64,000 nt of DNA, taken from Haliclona indistincta (lineage: Eukaryota > Porifera > Demospongiae > Haplosclerida > Chalinidae). Under the pieces are notes generated by a model. The model was not told where the DNA came from and searched no databases. It saw only the letters and a program-made list of their open reading frames with translations. This document shows, piece by piece, positions 24,201-34,500 of this stretch; position 1 is the first letter of the stretch, and every line of letters starts with the position of its first letter. Made by a program: the position numbers and the translations under genes. Where the stretch lies: positions 10,521,152 to 10,585,151 of the forward strand of contig OZ024784.1 of the NCBI GenBank assembly GCA_964017065.1, in the 5' to 3' direction.

Positions 24201-25074
24201 CGTCTCAAAAATCACATTGTCAATGTTCGACAACTAATGAAAGCCCGCTTGTTAGCAGTATCTTATCATTAAAGACCCATGAGTAGCTGTATTTTCATTA
24301 TGGGTGCTTGGTTCTTGCAGGACACACCTTCCTCCTGACATCGTCGTGAATTTGTGCAACACGCTTACACCACATTGCGTAAAATATCTCACGTGCTGGT
24401 CATGTTACTTTCCCGAAAGTGTTTCTAGAGTGGCAAGTGGCATTTGATACTCTCTGTAAGATATTATCTACTCTTGGCGTCATCCACACACTTTTATTTT
24501 TGGATAAATTTTACTTGTGACTTACATAATATGGCTTTTCTTGTTCCTTGGTCTTTGGTTTTTGAGCTTCGTCTTTTTTATCCATGCCAATTTGAACTTC
24601 AGTTGTACTATCTGTAGAGTTAAGTTCTATGAGTGATGGAGATATGCATCCAGTGTCATGGCCAAAGCATTGATAGGAGTGACTAAATTGGCCTGCTGGT
24701 GGATAACAAGGGGCAATCATCATTGGCTGGTTAGAATACTGTGATAATCCTTGTACATACGGCACCATGCGCTCCTGGGGGATCATAGTGTAATAAGGAA
24801 CCTGTCCAGAGGTTGGCCATCTATGAAGCTGAAGAGCGTGACGACACGGGGAATAAGAACTGGATGTTTGGTGAATAGCAAGACAGTGATGAGGAAAATA
24901 TTGCATGGGCCTGTTCATGGGAACCGCTTCAGTGCTTGGTGAACTATTGTTTGCATTGTAATTGCTTTGATTCACATACCCTACGAACATGATAACGAAA
25001 TGACTCAGTCAACGTCCTAGGAGTGTAAGCTTACTTGGATGGTTAAAGAAAGCAGGATCCACACGGTATGCCAT
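3123..25074 (-). CDS. Gene A: unassigned Tyr/Pro/Ser-rich protein, six exons seen (357 codons)
   Basis: The exons in transcript order are 25035-25074, 24526-24980, 17823-18098, 8818-8865, 3343-3428 and 3123-3291. All junctions are GT..AG, phases run 1,0,0,0,2, and the sum (1074 nt) closes in frame at a TAA. Residues 14-165 are low-complexity and rich in Tyr, Pro, Ser and Gln. Exon 3 has a Ser/Thr-rich stretch and then a hydrophobic strand ([18 protein letters not shown]). The last three exons form a compact module: an acidic helix, FFKGS, and a strand-rich end ([14 protein letters not shown]). The layout of that end is faintly like the NELF-A C-terminal region, but the N-terminus is not, so I leave it unassigned. 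Phase-0 exons could be missing from the long introns (6.4, 9.0 and 5.4 kb), which are full of transposons. The gene shares a short divergent promoter with gene B. Confidence 0.6.
3343..3428 (-). CDS. Gene A exon 5
   Basis: Acceptor tttctatag, donor gtaatt, 86 nt. Only one of its three frames is open ([15 protein letters not shown]...), and that frame fits both neighbours. Confidence 0.6.
3547..3834. mobile_element. 288-bp MITE, hAT-like ends
   Basis: The ends are inverted: CAGGGGCGTAACTA at the left and TAGTTACGCCCCTG at the right. The flanks on both sides read attag (3542-3546 and 3835-3839), a probable target duplication, shorter than the 8 bp usual for hAT. There is no coding capacity. 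It sits in gene A's last long intron. Confidence 0.75.
4230..6511 (+). pseudogene. Ty3/gypsy retrotransposon 1, pol fragment (broken)
   Basis: The order is gypsy-like. A protease/linker region (4275-4740) is followed by a reverse transcriptase, where [32 protein letters not shown] and the catalytic VYIDDIIV box are readable. RNase H and its tail follow (6090-6510: [26 protein letters not shown]). The copy is dead. It has a frameshift near 4700, stops near 5038, 5080 and 5343, a DNA transposon inserted in the RNase H (5573-6086), and another frameshift near 6290. No LTRs or integrase are present, and BEL/Pao sequence follows at once. Confidence 0.85.
5573..6086. mobile_element. 514-bp Tc1/mariner-type MITE inside the gypsy RNase H
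   Basis: The inverted ends (TATGTGCACGTTGAGTTGG at the left; its near complement at the right) are flanked by TA/TA. Deleting the element plus one TA rejoins the RNase H codons as ...D-A-S-D-L-G, the family's active-site region, which shows the exact insertion point. No transposase is present. Confidence 0.8.
6512..8340 (+). pseudogene. BEL/Pao retrotransposon pol fragment
   Basis: The sequence matches the BEL/Pao pol layout. A conserved upstream block ([15 protein letters not shown]) is followed by the RT region ([23 protein letters not shown]) and a degraded YVDD-like site (YVDEE near 7235). An RNase H-like block follows (7760-8060: [21 protein letters not shown]). At least four frame breaks (about 6955, 7250, 7470 and 8055) make it non-functional. 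The junction with the gypsy fragment at about 6510 is abrupt, which suggests insertion or recombination between two dead elements. Confidence 0.8.
8818..8865 (-). CDS. Gene A exon 4 (48-nt micro-exon)
   Basis: A textbook exon: acceptor ttttttacag, donor gtaagt, 16 codons ([16 protein letters not shown]), phase 0 on both sides. It joins in frame with exon 5 to give a continuous amphipathic helix-like segment. Confidence 0.6.
8990..10765. mobile_element. Outer inverted-repeat element holding a nested element
   Basis: A segment at 9029-9063 (ggtaagtttcgtgagttta...) is matched in inverse at 10715-10755 (...cctcacgaaagttacc), on either side of the family 1 element at 9572-10520. The pairing suggests a host element later split by the inner insertion. 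The outer limits are approximate. Confidence 0.4.
9572..10520 (+). mobile_element. Family 1 TIR element (949 bp)
   Basis: It has perfect 14-bp TIRs, TTATGCCTCGGTGG and CCACCGAGGCATAA. It is non-coding apart from short frames and contains a (GT)n run at 9628-9650. The 3' two thirds recur inverted at 57427-57995 with high similarity. The 5' 190 bp recur at 28319-28510, and 3' sequence recurs at 35860-35960. This defines a dispersed non-autonomous DNA element family. Confidence 0.75.
11135..11284 (+). repeat. LTR of gypsy 2 (5' LTR)
   Basis: The segment begins TGTGACAG and ends ...CATTACA. It is followed directly by a TTTGGCGACGAGGA leader, the usual primer-binding and leader context of many gypsy elements. 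No second LTR was found downstream, so the boundaries rest on the TG..CA ends and this context. Confidence 0.5.
11285..12840 (+). pseudogene. Ty3/gypsy retrotransposon 2, gag to mid-RT (decayed)
   Basis: Following the LTR, the sequence shows a gag-like tail, a protease remnant near 12030-12080 ([15 protein letters not shown], a D-S-A variant of the D-S/T-G active site) and the N-terminal half of the RT (12390-12830: [15 protein letters not shown], a later SVSSAPAIF). Many stops and frameshifts are present. The element stops before the YxDD box. Confidence 0.75.
12950..13590 (+). pseudogene. LINE-like reverse transcriptase, 5' part
   Basis: Readable blocks are [56 protein letters not shown] and [13 protein letters not shown]. 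This order belongs to a reverse-transcriptase protein family common in marine invertebrate genomes, known to me by pattern and not by a formal name. There is a frame break near 13150 and a stop near 13490. Similarity ends near 13590, where unrelated sequence begins. The C-terminal part of the same family lies at 46011-46775. Confidence 0.7.
13600..14282. other. Repeat-like stretch, no gene seen
   Basis: Contains short internal repeats (gggattccattatgcgg / gggattccactatgagc near 13670 and 13693) and CG-rich blocks at 14050-14150. The edges tattgaccctcctgcacgag (13588) and ctcgtgagagtgcaataact (14172) look like decayed inverted termini. No open frame is persuasive. Confidence 0.3.
14283..16682. 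mobile_element. 2.4-kb inverted-repeat element, TACCGTATAGCC ends
   Basis: The termini TACCGTATAGCCGG and its complement are inverted for about 24 bp. Inside lie long inverted arms (14706-14922 against 16166-16382) that are nearly identical, including the same short frame read from both sides. A second element (14941-15996) sits between the arms. There is no transposase. Related CTATACGGTA ends occur at 41682-41885 and 58425-58597. Confidence 0.7.
14941..15996 (-). mobile_element. Nested element with GGGGTCCCA ends and a Cys/His-bearing ORF
   Basis: The ends GGGGTCCCA and TGGGACCCC are inverted, and each is followed inward by related blocks (a gacaccaggcc motif and runs of gtgggtgggtggg). 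On the minus strand (15593-15865) a 90-codon frame carries a basic Cys/His segment ([19 protein letters not shown]). This could be the first zinc-binding part of a transposase-like protein, but I cannot name the family. Confidence 0.5.
16683..17442. other. Gene A intron, no feature confirmed
   Basis: A minus-strand frame (16673-17026) and a plus-strand Asp/Ser/Glu-rich frame ending at a gtgag (17060-17165) are present. Neither has a good acceptor. Confidence 0.3.
17451..17727. mobile_element. hAT-type MITE (277 bp)
   Basis: The inverted ends TAGTGCTGCAACGAGT and ACTCGTTGCAGCACTA are typical of animal hAT elements. The 8-bp flanks attgtatt and attgtata match at 7 of 8 positions, as expected of a slightly decayed hAT target duplication. 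Confidence 0.85.
17823..18098 (-). CDS. Gene A exon 3
   Basis: A strong polypyrimidine acceptor (tttgtttgcag) opens in phase 0, as required by exon 2. The exon is 92 codons, Ser/Thr-rich, with an IVSIPISIL strand. The donor gttagt is non-ideal. If it is not used, the frame stops at 17802 and a hAT MITE just beyond (17451-17727) offers an AATAAA, so an alternative short transcript is possible. Confidence 0.55.
18472..19036. mobile_element. Family 2 TIR element, near-complete copy
   Basis: The left end is TTAACCCCTAATGACGCC with a near-palindromic GACGCC..GGGTGTC block, and the right end is the complement of TTAATCC...ACTGAATTATTC. Other pieces lie at 23065-23340, 46978-47012, 47486-47920, 49104-49260, 62058-62270 and 62622-62690. 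Non-coding. Confidence 0.65.
19269..21058. mobile_element. 1.8-kb TIR element, TATAGACCATTTTAG ends
   Basis: The ends are inverted. The match begins with TATAGACCATTTTAG and continues imperfectly for about 100 bp (both sides share gtcggtat.gtgctgc). A plus-strand frame at 19610-19930 (106 codons) has a hydrophobic segment but no recognised motif. A second element is nested at 19808-20951. Confidence 0.7.
19808..20951. mobile_element. Nested 1.14-kb element with perfect CCCGGGTGG TIRs
   Basis: The outer 29 bp (19808-19836 against 20923-20951, beginning CCCGGGTGGAACGAACCGCG) are perfect inverted repeats. No transposase frame. The high TIR identity suggests it is younger than its host element. 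Confidence 0.75.
21059..23059. other. Gene A intron 2, unassigned repeats
   Basis: No supported exon. Phrases such as ggccaggggaccaggct (22705) and tgctccaaaagtg (22140) recur near 60575/62700 and 61965, which marks dispersed repeats. Several sub-110-codon frames lack splice or domain support. Confidence 0.35.
23361..24421. mobile_element. Family 3 TIR element (cactctcggg ends) carrying a foldback
   Basis: The left end cactctcgggaaagta and the right end tactttcccgaaagtg are inverted. A shorter copy of the same element without the insert lies at 48345-48800. This copy has inserted into a family 2 piece and has itself received the THAP foldback at 23455-24050, a three-level nest. All of it lies in gene A's second intron. 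Confidence 0.65.
23455..24050. mobile_element. Palindromic foldback with a THAP half-domain in each arm
   Basis: Arms at about 23465-23708 and 23796-24040 are near-perfect inverted copies around a roughly 90-bp spacer. Each arm begins a reading frame at its own ATG (23590 plus; 23918 minus) encoding the start of a THAP zinc finger: C-x4-C, then GIGFHRFPS. The C-terminal CxxH half is missing. THAP domains are the DNA-binding ends of P-element-type and other animal transposases. The empty site is visible in the sister family 3 copy at 48425. Confidence 0.7.
24526..24980 (-). CDS. Gene A exon 2 (low-complexity Tyr/Pro region)
   Basis: Acceptor gttcgtag, donor gtaagt after ...EKPYY. The frame is open for 151 codons and is Tyr/Pro/Gln/Met-rich, ending in a Lys/Glu-rich stretch. 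The phase matches exon 1 exactly. In-frame sequence beyond the donor reaches a stop within five codons, which supports splicing. Confidence 0.65.
25035..25074 (-). CDS. Gene A exon 1 (start codon)
   Basis: ATG lies at 25072-25074 and encodes [13 protein letters not shown] plus one base. It ends at a gtaagc donor, phase 1. Confidence 0.6.
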
Positions 25075-25312
25075 GTATCAAGCAGCTGCAGCCACAGCAG
25101 ACCACGTGGTGAAGGGCGGAGCATAAGGTAAGGCGGAACGCGCGGCCCGGGGAGTGGTCTGGGGACGAGACTCGGTGGCGCGCGTGACGAAACTAGACCA
25201 CACCCCGGTACCCAGCTAATTTACGTTTATCCAACGGATTTCTTGTCTTAACGTCGATCTTGTCTTGCTGCCGATTGGTACGCGTGTTTCCAGCGTGATA
25301 CGTGAATACGAG
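25075..25312. promoter_or_regulatory. Bidirectional promoter between genes A and B
   Basis: Only 238 bp separate the two start codons. The interval is far richer in G+C and CpG than its surroundings (25095-25205) and contains CCACGTGG at about 25103, an E-box palindrome. No TATA box is evident on either side. It is the likely shared core promoter. The exact start sites cannot be read from sequence. Confidence 0.6.
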
Positions 25313-25523
25313 ATGGAAGACAGTCTGGTATTGACTGACAAACATCTATCAAATGTTTTACAAGTCGCACCTCGGCGTTCAGGTAATGATTTCGATTTCA
25401 TTGACGGAGCAGGGAGAATCAACGGTCATAAAAGACGGAAAGTATCGACAATCGAAAGTAGAGGACGATTGTGGCAACTTTCAAAGACAGCATGGATATT
25501 TTTAGGCCTTAGTCTTTTGCAAG
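25313..25523 (+). CDS. Gene B exon 1
   Basis: ATG at 25313; ends CAAG|gtgagc, phase 1. Encodes the basic N-terminus and the first half of membrane segment 1 (AWIFLGLSLLQ). Confidence 0.75.
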
Positions 25524-28500
25524 GTGAGCCAATTATCGATAGAACACATCCAGTGCGCTATCAATTATGTGCACACAATATTGTAAGAATGATGGGATCA
25601 TAATTATTATGAACATAGATATTACAGGATAGGAACTTGATTGGGTGGTCGATGCGCATTACCCTTGACGTCACGTGACGATTATATTTTCTGTGTATTT
25701 TCCGCGTTCCGTGTATTATGCTCTCATTGTTTTAAATAAGTAAACAGAGATTCTCTGATAGCACAGCTAAGAATCTACCAAGAATTTCGCCTCTTTACAC
25801 GGTCAAAGAACGGCTAGTTGTCTATATATCCAGCCTAGTACACATTAGTATGTACCGCTGGTTTAGAGCTTACAAAGTGCCATTGATCCAGCCAGTATGG
25901 AGAATTTGTGGCTACAAAATCCTGACCAACGGAGACGATTTCTTGTCTATAGCGGATAGAGTATTATATGTACTTCTTGGCAACGTACAAACTGGTTCAG
26001 TACACGCAAACGACTATTGGCTTTGTATTGGTACCAAAAATCAAGTCATAGAACCTTTGCCTCTTCGCGAATTTGTGTATACAGATCTGTAATGCACTTA
26101 CAAATCTTCTGTTTACCGTGAGGTGCCAGTACTGGTATCCATTCATGGCTGGTAGTATGAAACATGCAATCTTCACAATACAATGAAGGCACTAGAATAG
26201 GCCAAAGACAGCTAAAGAAAGTTTGTACAGGCAAAAAAAACTACACTACACTCGTCTGCTGCTAATTAGTAATCACTGCTCTCGACATGACATCGCGCAA
26301 TACATTTTGATTTAGAGGAAATTTTAGCTTCCTGTAAAATCTATGATGTGAATAAAAGTGTTTCCCATGACAGTATGGCGAATTTAATGCAGCAACTTGG
26401 TACGTCTCATTTGTGCATGCTTTTAAATTAGGAATGACTCAATTCACCCATGGCAATCTATAAACAGATACTGACAACCAAACCCTAAATCCTAAAAACC
26501 TACTGCGACAAGTTGGGAGGGAGGGTGATGGGTCGTCCTAAACAGGCTCTTCGGCCCTAGCTAAAGATCTTTGGGAGGGTCGTTCTAAACCATTTGCGAG
26601 AAATAAATCATTAATTTCAATCTTCTTTTTTTTGTTTCCGTATGTATAATCTTGTCATAATCTTTAATCTTTTGTTCAGCTTCCATTGTAACTGGAATTC
26701 AGATCGCAGTTGTTATCATTGGTAGATTCACATCTGGGGAAAGGCTTGATGAATATGTAGGATGTGTTGAGGCATTCTTCAATGAGACAATGAACGTGAC
26801 TCTGGCTGCTAACAGTACTTATCCGGTGAGTATATGTTTTGTTGTTAGTATCTTTTTGCTGCTCCAAGCATGGTTTATTATACTCGTATGCACCTGCCAC
26901 CTTATGGTGACAGTATACCTTTGTGGGGGGGTGGGGGGGAATAATGATATTCATAGCTGTGGCCAATGTAATGGCAATTGTACAATCTATTAACCAAAAT
27001 AAATTGTTAATTGAATTTCTACATTGATATGGTTCTTTCATTGGTATTCAGAGGGCGACACAAAGAGCAAATATCGAAAAGCATTGTAGTTTTATGTTCA
27101 AAAACACACGACTGTTTAGTGCAGCACAGCACCTTGTTTTGTGGTATTTTGTGTTTTTGAAAAAAACAAAGGATTTAGCTACAAAACTTTTTCGAGTCGC
27201 CCTTGGGAATACTGTTTAAAGCATTGTAATCGCTGCTGAGCCATGATCAAAGACTCCCTTGGTTAATAAAACATCGATGTAGACGGGCTGCGTATCTGGC
27301 GATCGTACGAAGTGCGTGCGTATGAAATACTTGCAGAACAGCTTTGTTCTTATCGAGATGGTTTTCGGTGCTTAGTTTTCTTTTGGCTTGACACCAAGTT
27401 GTTTTCTGCAACCAATGTAGCCACAACCACACAGTATGGGAAATTTAATGCAGCATCTCAGTTTGGTACATCTCATTTGCACATGATTTAAAAATATAGA
27501 AACAATTCCAGTGCTTTTTAAAGCGGCTATATGTTGCCTAAAATTTTCAGAGGCTTTTTTGCAATTTTGATTCCTGTTGAGCACTACAGAGCCTTGAGGA
27601 GCATGACTTCTCAGGTTTTGCTACTTCCAGACAGAATTCTAGAAATTGCCTCTGACCGATTGTGCGTAGTGATAAAGATAACAACATAAGCCAATCAGTA
27701 AGCAGATCAAGCGAAGCATGCAAAAGCGAAGCATGCAAAACTGAGACATACCAAACGCTTATTTTTGAACCACATAAACGAATGAATGAAACATAAATGA
27801 AAATACTTTATTACTACTCAAATGCAATGGTAAGTACCATGCAATTGTCCAGCAATTGTAACAAGACGTCCAGATGTCAGTTACCAGAGGTACAAAACTA
27901 ATTGTAATGAGCTCTGGCACCTCACTTCTGGTACCCGTCACCTTGATGTGCACAATGTTAATTAGCAAACAATCATAACTAACATTCAATGTATTATACT
28001 TATGTTATTCTCTTTTCCTTTTAGTCGTTTGGTGCGGATAAAGAGATTTATGTGTTCTTCTTTATATTTTTGGTAGTTTACAACTTTGGACTCAGCATTT
28101 ATTCAGTGAGTGAATTTGTTACATACTTTACCACTCCCCCACTCTCTCAGTTGCCTGTGAGTAACCAGCCAGCTTGTCACGTGTCATGATACGTACACAC
28201 ACATAAGATAGGACCGCCTATGTTCGGATGGTTGTTAATTCCAAACACACTATCAAATATCTGAGAAACGTGTTGGCTTGCTAAACCATTTTGCTACACA
28301 GGGTACATGTGAGCTGTAGTTATGCCTCGGTGGGCGGAGCCACCAGGCATACAGTAGTCGTGGTGTCAGTCTGTCATTCTGTCTGTCGCAACGATTTCTC
28401 GTCGCTCGCTGAAAACTAATTGCTGAAACAAGCAACACGGGTAAAAATTGATACTTGCTCAGATTTTTATTTTCAGATGTTTGATTTTAAAGCTTAGTGC

Positions 28501-31500
28501 GTAAGTTACCGTGTGAATTGCTCTCGGTTGGTTCAGTTTTGTAGCGCACGTTAGATTCTAGTCAGTTAGATTTTGAACGGATAGCCTCAATAACAATTTT
28601 GTGAGCCTTCACACTCACCACAGTGCGGCTAGCCTGGTATATACTGTAAGCACACGCGCGTAATTAAGAAACACATGCACATTTTGCTTGTCTCGATTTT
28701 AGCGTGACGTTTGCTATCTTCAGCTTAAAGGTCTCGTGCACTCACATTGTAGATGAGCGCCAGCTATGTGAAGTTCATTTTGCACTATACATGGGCTTGT
28801 TTCATCGCGTGGCTAGCCAAGTATTCAACTTATCCTGCAGCACACTCACAAGTAGCACACACCACCGATGCCACTCCTCCATTTTACTGAGTAACATGTA
28901 TACATTGTTTTCATGGAGGGCTTCATGGTTGCTTGTACATGGCAATATTCTGGATGTTGGGTATGTATTTCTAACACTCTTAATCTTCCTGAGCCCCAAT
29001 GTGTATAGCCTCGCGTAAGAGCTCTGAATGCACTTTGGCTCTCAGATTGATCGTGACCAACACCTCCTAGTAGTAGTAGTAGTAACACCTCCTGGTAGAT
29101 TATTTACTCTTGCTCCTGTAAGGTAAACCAAACCTGCATGTATGTAACACTGAATAGCTAAAATCATCAGGCTCTCGTATGCATATCCGATGTAACTGTT
29201 GGAACTTTTTTGGCAAGTGTCTGCACACTGGCTTCTGCCACACACTCCCAACCATGCAGAGTATGTTTGTGTGCGATGAAATTGTAGCTATAAACGAATT
29301 TATTTCTCGAGCAAGCAAGCCAAACTGGAGATAACAGCCACAGACCGGTCTTTACTGGGCGAGCTCACTGCTCCATGTTAGCTAATACTTCGTGACTAAA
29401 ACTTGCTATAATTGCTGTTTATCGATAGACAAAACAAAAATGCATGCTGGAGTACATCTGTGCAAAATACCATTGCTGGTACTTGCAAAGTTAGTAAATG
29501 GCGCACCGCCACCTTAAAAGAAAGGCCTTAGAAATTTATTTCCACAACACATTTGGAAGCTTATCTTGCTTGTATAGCATTGTACGAACTTGATATGCTC
29601 TTAAAAAAACTAGAAAAAGTCAGGAAAAAGTAATAATTATAATAATAAATAAACTACCTAATTGTTACATCTTCCTTCCCCCCATAAAAACAAGGCAAAA
29701 CACAAGAACAATAAACGGAAGCTAGTTATTTGGAAAGACGTGCTTACATGTGAACAATGCAAAGAAAAAATTATGAGAAAGGAACACACAACAACAAACA
29801 CGATATTGTCTCTCTACGGCTATATTGGTACTTGTTACGGCGATATTGTCTCTCTCCCACTTGGATCTCATAGCTGCATGGTCCTGCCTATCCTAGACAA
29901 TTGCCTGCACTCCATGTCTTTTTTCCAGGTAACCTTATTCATACGATGTCGCCGGCTCCAGAGTTTTAGCTTGTCGGTCATAGTAGTGTTTCTGTCTTTG
30001 TTTCATTGTCTGGTCTTAAAACGGTGGCCAAACAGTCGCTGTGCCGGGCTGGTTCCGTAGGAGTATTTCACCCGTCAAAAAAAAAAGATATTCTGACTGA
30101 GCAGTTCCTTGGTACTTGGTAAACAGGTCTTTACAGCATTCTCAGCCTTGCCATTCGATTGCGGGTATCTTGGCGAGGATGTGTCGTGTTTGAAACTCCA
30201 CTTCTTGGCAAACATAGCAAATTCTGCTGAGTCAAATTGAGGACCATTGTCCGTCATTAATGTTTCCGGGATGCCATATCTGGCGAACATTGATAAGAGT
30301 GCCATGGTAAAGATCCGTGCTGACCTTGCTCCAGGAACGAGCTGCAAACTCATGCTGCTGCAATGGTTCTTTGCTTGGCATATCTCTATGGGACAAACAA
30401 GTATCGCACTTAGAGATGTAGTCTTTGATCACACGACTACATGGCCAATACAACGTCTCACGTGCATGCCGAACACATCCACCCACTCCATCATGTGCCG
30501 CATGTATCAGCTTCATCATTTTTTCCTCATCTGCAGTGGATGCTGCCCCTTAAAAATCGAATGACCCTGAACGGTCAGCTCATCTCTTACATCGTAGTAA
30601 GCATGTATGCAATCTGATACCTTTGTTTTTTTTCTGGCCAGCCCTGTAAGATGAGTGTCAGTAGCACTGGATCTTTCTGAGAACATTCGATGATCTGTTG
30701 CAGTTGGTTGTCTTTTAGCTAAAGCCAGTGGGATCGTAGGGTCAACCAACTCCAGAGTCTGTTTAAAATCACATGCGCTGACATCAGGTAGGTAAGCTCT
30801 CCTTAGAGTGTCAGCTAAGAACATTTTATCACCTTTGAGGTATTTCACATCAAGACTGTAGTGAGAAACATTCACTGTAGTCTTGCTGGTGCGCTGTTTA
30901 GTGGTTTAGTCATGATAGACTCCAGTGGATAGTGATCGGTCTGAACATGTATCTCCTCTCGTCCATAGATGTATGGATCAAAACGGTGAATGGCGAACAC
31001 GATTGCAAGAAGCTCCTTTTTTATTTGTGCATAGTGTGTTTCGGCACTGGTTAATGCATGAGAGGCATAGGCTACTGGCTGGCCATCCTGTAATAATGCT
31101 GCTCATAGACCACCCTGAGATGCATTGCATTGCAGCGTCACATCATCTTTGAGATTGTAATATCGCAGCACAGGTCCAATCTTTCTTGATTTCACGTCCA
31201 TTCCACTTCTGTTCTTGCAGTCTCGCAGAGATTGATGATATCGGAAAGGTGTGGTAAGCAGAGATTTGGTCATATCGGAAAGGTGTGGTAAGAATTTAAT
31301 GATGTATTGTGCAAGCCCAAGTAGTCGTTGCACTGCAGCTACATCCTTGGGAACAGGCATTGCTTGGATGGCTTTTACTTTGTCTGGGTCCACCTGTAGG
31401 CCTTTTCCTGTGGCTATGTGACCAATGAATGGCACTGACTTTTTCTTTAGTTGTACCTTCTCTGAATTTAACCGAACATTTCTCTCGTGACATCTTACTG

Positions 31501-34500
31501 TGTGATCATGATTCTTCCTGCTGTGACTCTCTGTGTCTTCAAAACCAACCACTAAGAAATCATCTGCAACCACTTCCACTGTTAGCTCCACACCACTCAA
31601 ACCTTCAACTAGCTCATGCATTTTGCGCTGGAAGACTTCTGGAGCTGAGGAGATTCCAAAGAAAGAGCATACATTTTAAGCTCAACATACCAGGAACCGT
31701 AACGAACATCTACAACTTGACACCATGTAGTCGTGTGGCAATATCTTCAATGGTAGGTAGTGCATAATGCTCTCTGAGTAGTATGGCCTTGTTGAGATTC
31801 TGAGGGTCTGAGCAGATTCGTAGAGTCCCATTCTTCTTTGGTACGGCTACCATAGAGCTGATCCATGGTGTTGGCTCCATGTAAGGTGCTATTGTTTCAT
31901 GTCATCTTAAGGCGGTCTCGGAGGGCTACTCATCTTGGAGCGTCATGTGTGGGTTCGACTGCTGGATCAATCCGAATGTGATACTTGCCTTCCAGAATGC
32001 CAACTCCATCTTCAAAAACTTCGGGCTAGGCTTCCACGAGCTGCTCCATGGTTTCCAATTCTTGATTCTCAAGGCCATGGACCGTCCTCTGAACGGTATC
32101 CAGAGCTGGCGGATGTATTTTGTCATTGTCCAGGTACGACACATTCTTCCCAGACATGCTTCCTTCCAAATAGCGGACAAATCTGTGAACTATCAACTAA
32201 TTTGCTGTCTAATCTTCACCTAAAACTGCCATGCCACACTCGACGTAGTATCTGCCCCACCACAGGAAGTGCGTGCCCTCCATATGCTGTGATCCTGGTT
32301 TCAGCAGGAAGTACATTTGTCGGGTTGTGATCGCCTGTTGCTTACATGTCAACTGGTAATAAATTGCACTGTACATGGCCAGCAACTGTCGTCGAAATCT
32401 ACAAAGCAACTCATTCTCAGACTCTCTCATTCATGTCTGTGCATATAAATACTAGTACATGTACCTCTAACATTTTAATTAATTTTGACAAAATTACCAC
32501 CTGTCTGTGTCTTATTAGCATCAGTATCTTCTGCTGCAAATGATTAGCATCAGTATCTTCTGCTGCAAATGATTAGCATCAGTATCTTCTGCTGCAAATG
32601 ATCTACATGTAGCCTCTTTGGTCTCTACTGGCAAATTGAGTAATGACATGAAATATTCAGTGCTGTAGGAATTAAGAGCCGGGTACCCTAAAATTGTTTC
32701 TATGACTAGATGAAGGTGATTTCTACAGCTGGATACTCACTGGTGATGCACAAAACAGCTCATGTTTAGAGAACAAGCTTATGGTGGTCTGTGGCAGTTT
32801 CTCGAGTCAGGTCCACCTGTTCCGAGAAAATCCTTCGGATATAGCTTACAACCACTAGCATACATGTCTGTATAGAGCGCTTTTCTATAGCATCTTGATT
32901 CTTTGTAAGCTAGAGAAACGGCGATTGCTATATGCGCATTTACTGCAAAAACGCTGCTACAAAAGAGCCCAGACAAATTCAAAAAGTGCTCTATGCGGAC
33001 TTACAAAAGCTGGAGCCTTTGATCTGGATGAAAAGTGCATGTTGTTACGTTATTCCGTTGTTGACAAAACTGCCACAGACTGCTTTTTGTATTATTGTGC
33101 CATACTATTATGCGAGAATTTATTGATGTTATCTAACTATTAAAGATTCCCAGTCAGTTTACAATGGCATACGACCATTATGCGCAAGCGGCATGGCTAT
33201 GAATTTCAACAAGGGTACCCACCACCTTAACAAACGAGATATTGTGTGTTAGCATCACCTACTATAATATTATTATAGCTTCCTATGCCGCTTATTGTGG
33301 TCTAGGCTGCTCAGCTTCGGTTAGTGGTAGCAATTTTGATCATAACAGCTAAATGTAGACCTGTGGTCCAACAATCAGGTTTTTAACAACTAGATAGTCA
33401 AACGTACAAGCTGATTGGACGACTCTAGATTATATGACTCCAGTACATTTTGATTCATTTCATAGTTAAAATTATAATGCATTTGTTGGACTTTTTACAC
33501 AGATTGTCTTCCAAAAAATAGTGGAAGTGTTTGCCATAGTAATTATTAACATTCTTGCAATGATGTATGCTGGAGTACAAGGTTAGTACATGTGTGTATC
33601 TAATAATAGATATTAACTGAACTATTTTATTTCATTCAGTTTATCAGTTTCGTGGATTTCCAGGCTGTCCTCCAATTACTGTTGTTGGTTATTTATCATT
33701 GGCTAATGTGAGTGGACATTTAACTGATAAAGAGACCGGGTACACTGTCAATATCATTACAAGGGCAGGACTCACCCTTACAATGATGGCAATTACAAAC
33801 TCACTGCCTTAGGCCACTATACACGATGCCGTTACACGACAAGTTACTCAACAGAAGTGCTTATTGGGTTAACTTGCTATAAAACATACATGTGCTACAA
33901 AAATTGGTGTGTGGGCGGTATATCAAACATGGCCGTCACCAACTGAACTAAGTGCCGTTTATTGCGATCTTTTGTGCTGATTCAAATACCTTCCTGGTAC
34001 ACAGAGCAAGCATCCATGGTCGCTAGTCGCCTGAAATGGTATTTATCTCTGTCTTAAGACATAACAAAAGAGATATAGTAGATATTGCATATCTAATGTA
34101 CATGTTTCACACGATCTATTACAGTTCTCTTCATCACTGAGCACAATCGTTCAGAAACAATTTCTTGTATAAGTAACAAAACCTGAGAAATCGTATGCCC
34201 ACACATGCACTCAAGGATCTGTAGCACTCAACAGCAAGCGAAATTGCAAAAAAGCCTCTAAACGTTAGTAGGTAGCATAATATAGCTGCTTATAATGGTG
34301 CTGGATTTGTTTTGATATTTTAAACATGTGCAAATGCAGTGTATCAAACCGAGTTACTATATTAATTTGCCATACTGTTATTAGCATAGATTTATGAGAC
34401 TACGTAACCGGGATTGGAAACGACGGTGTGATATCAATAGCAACGCGTACAAACCTCGTGAAGCACTCCGTGTCCGATTGAAAAAGCTGATTTTTGGGCT

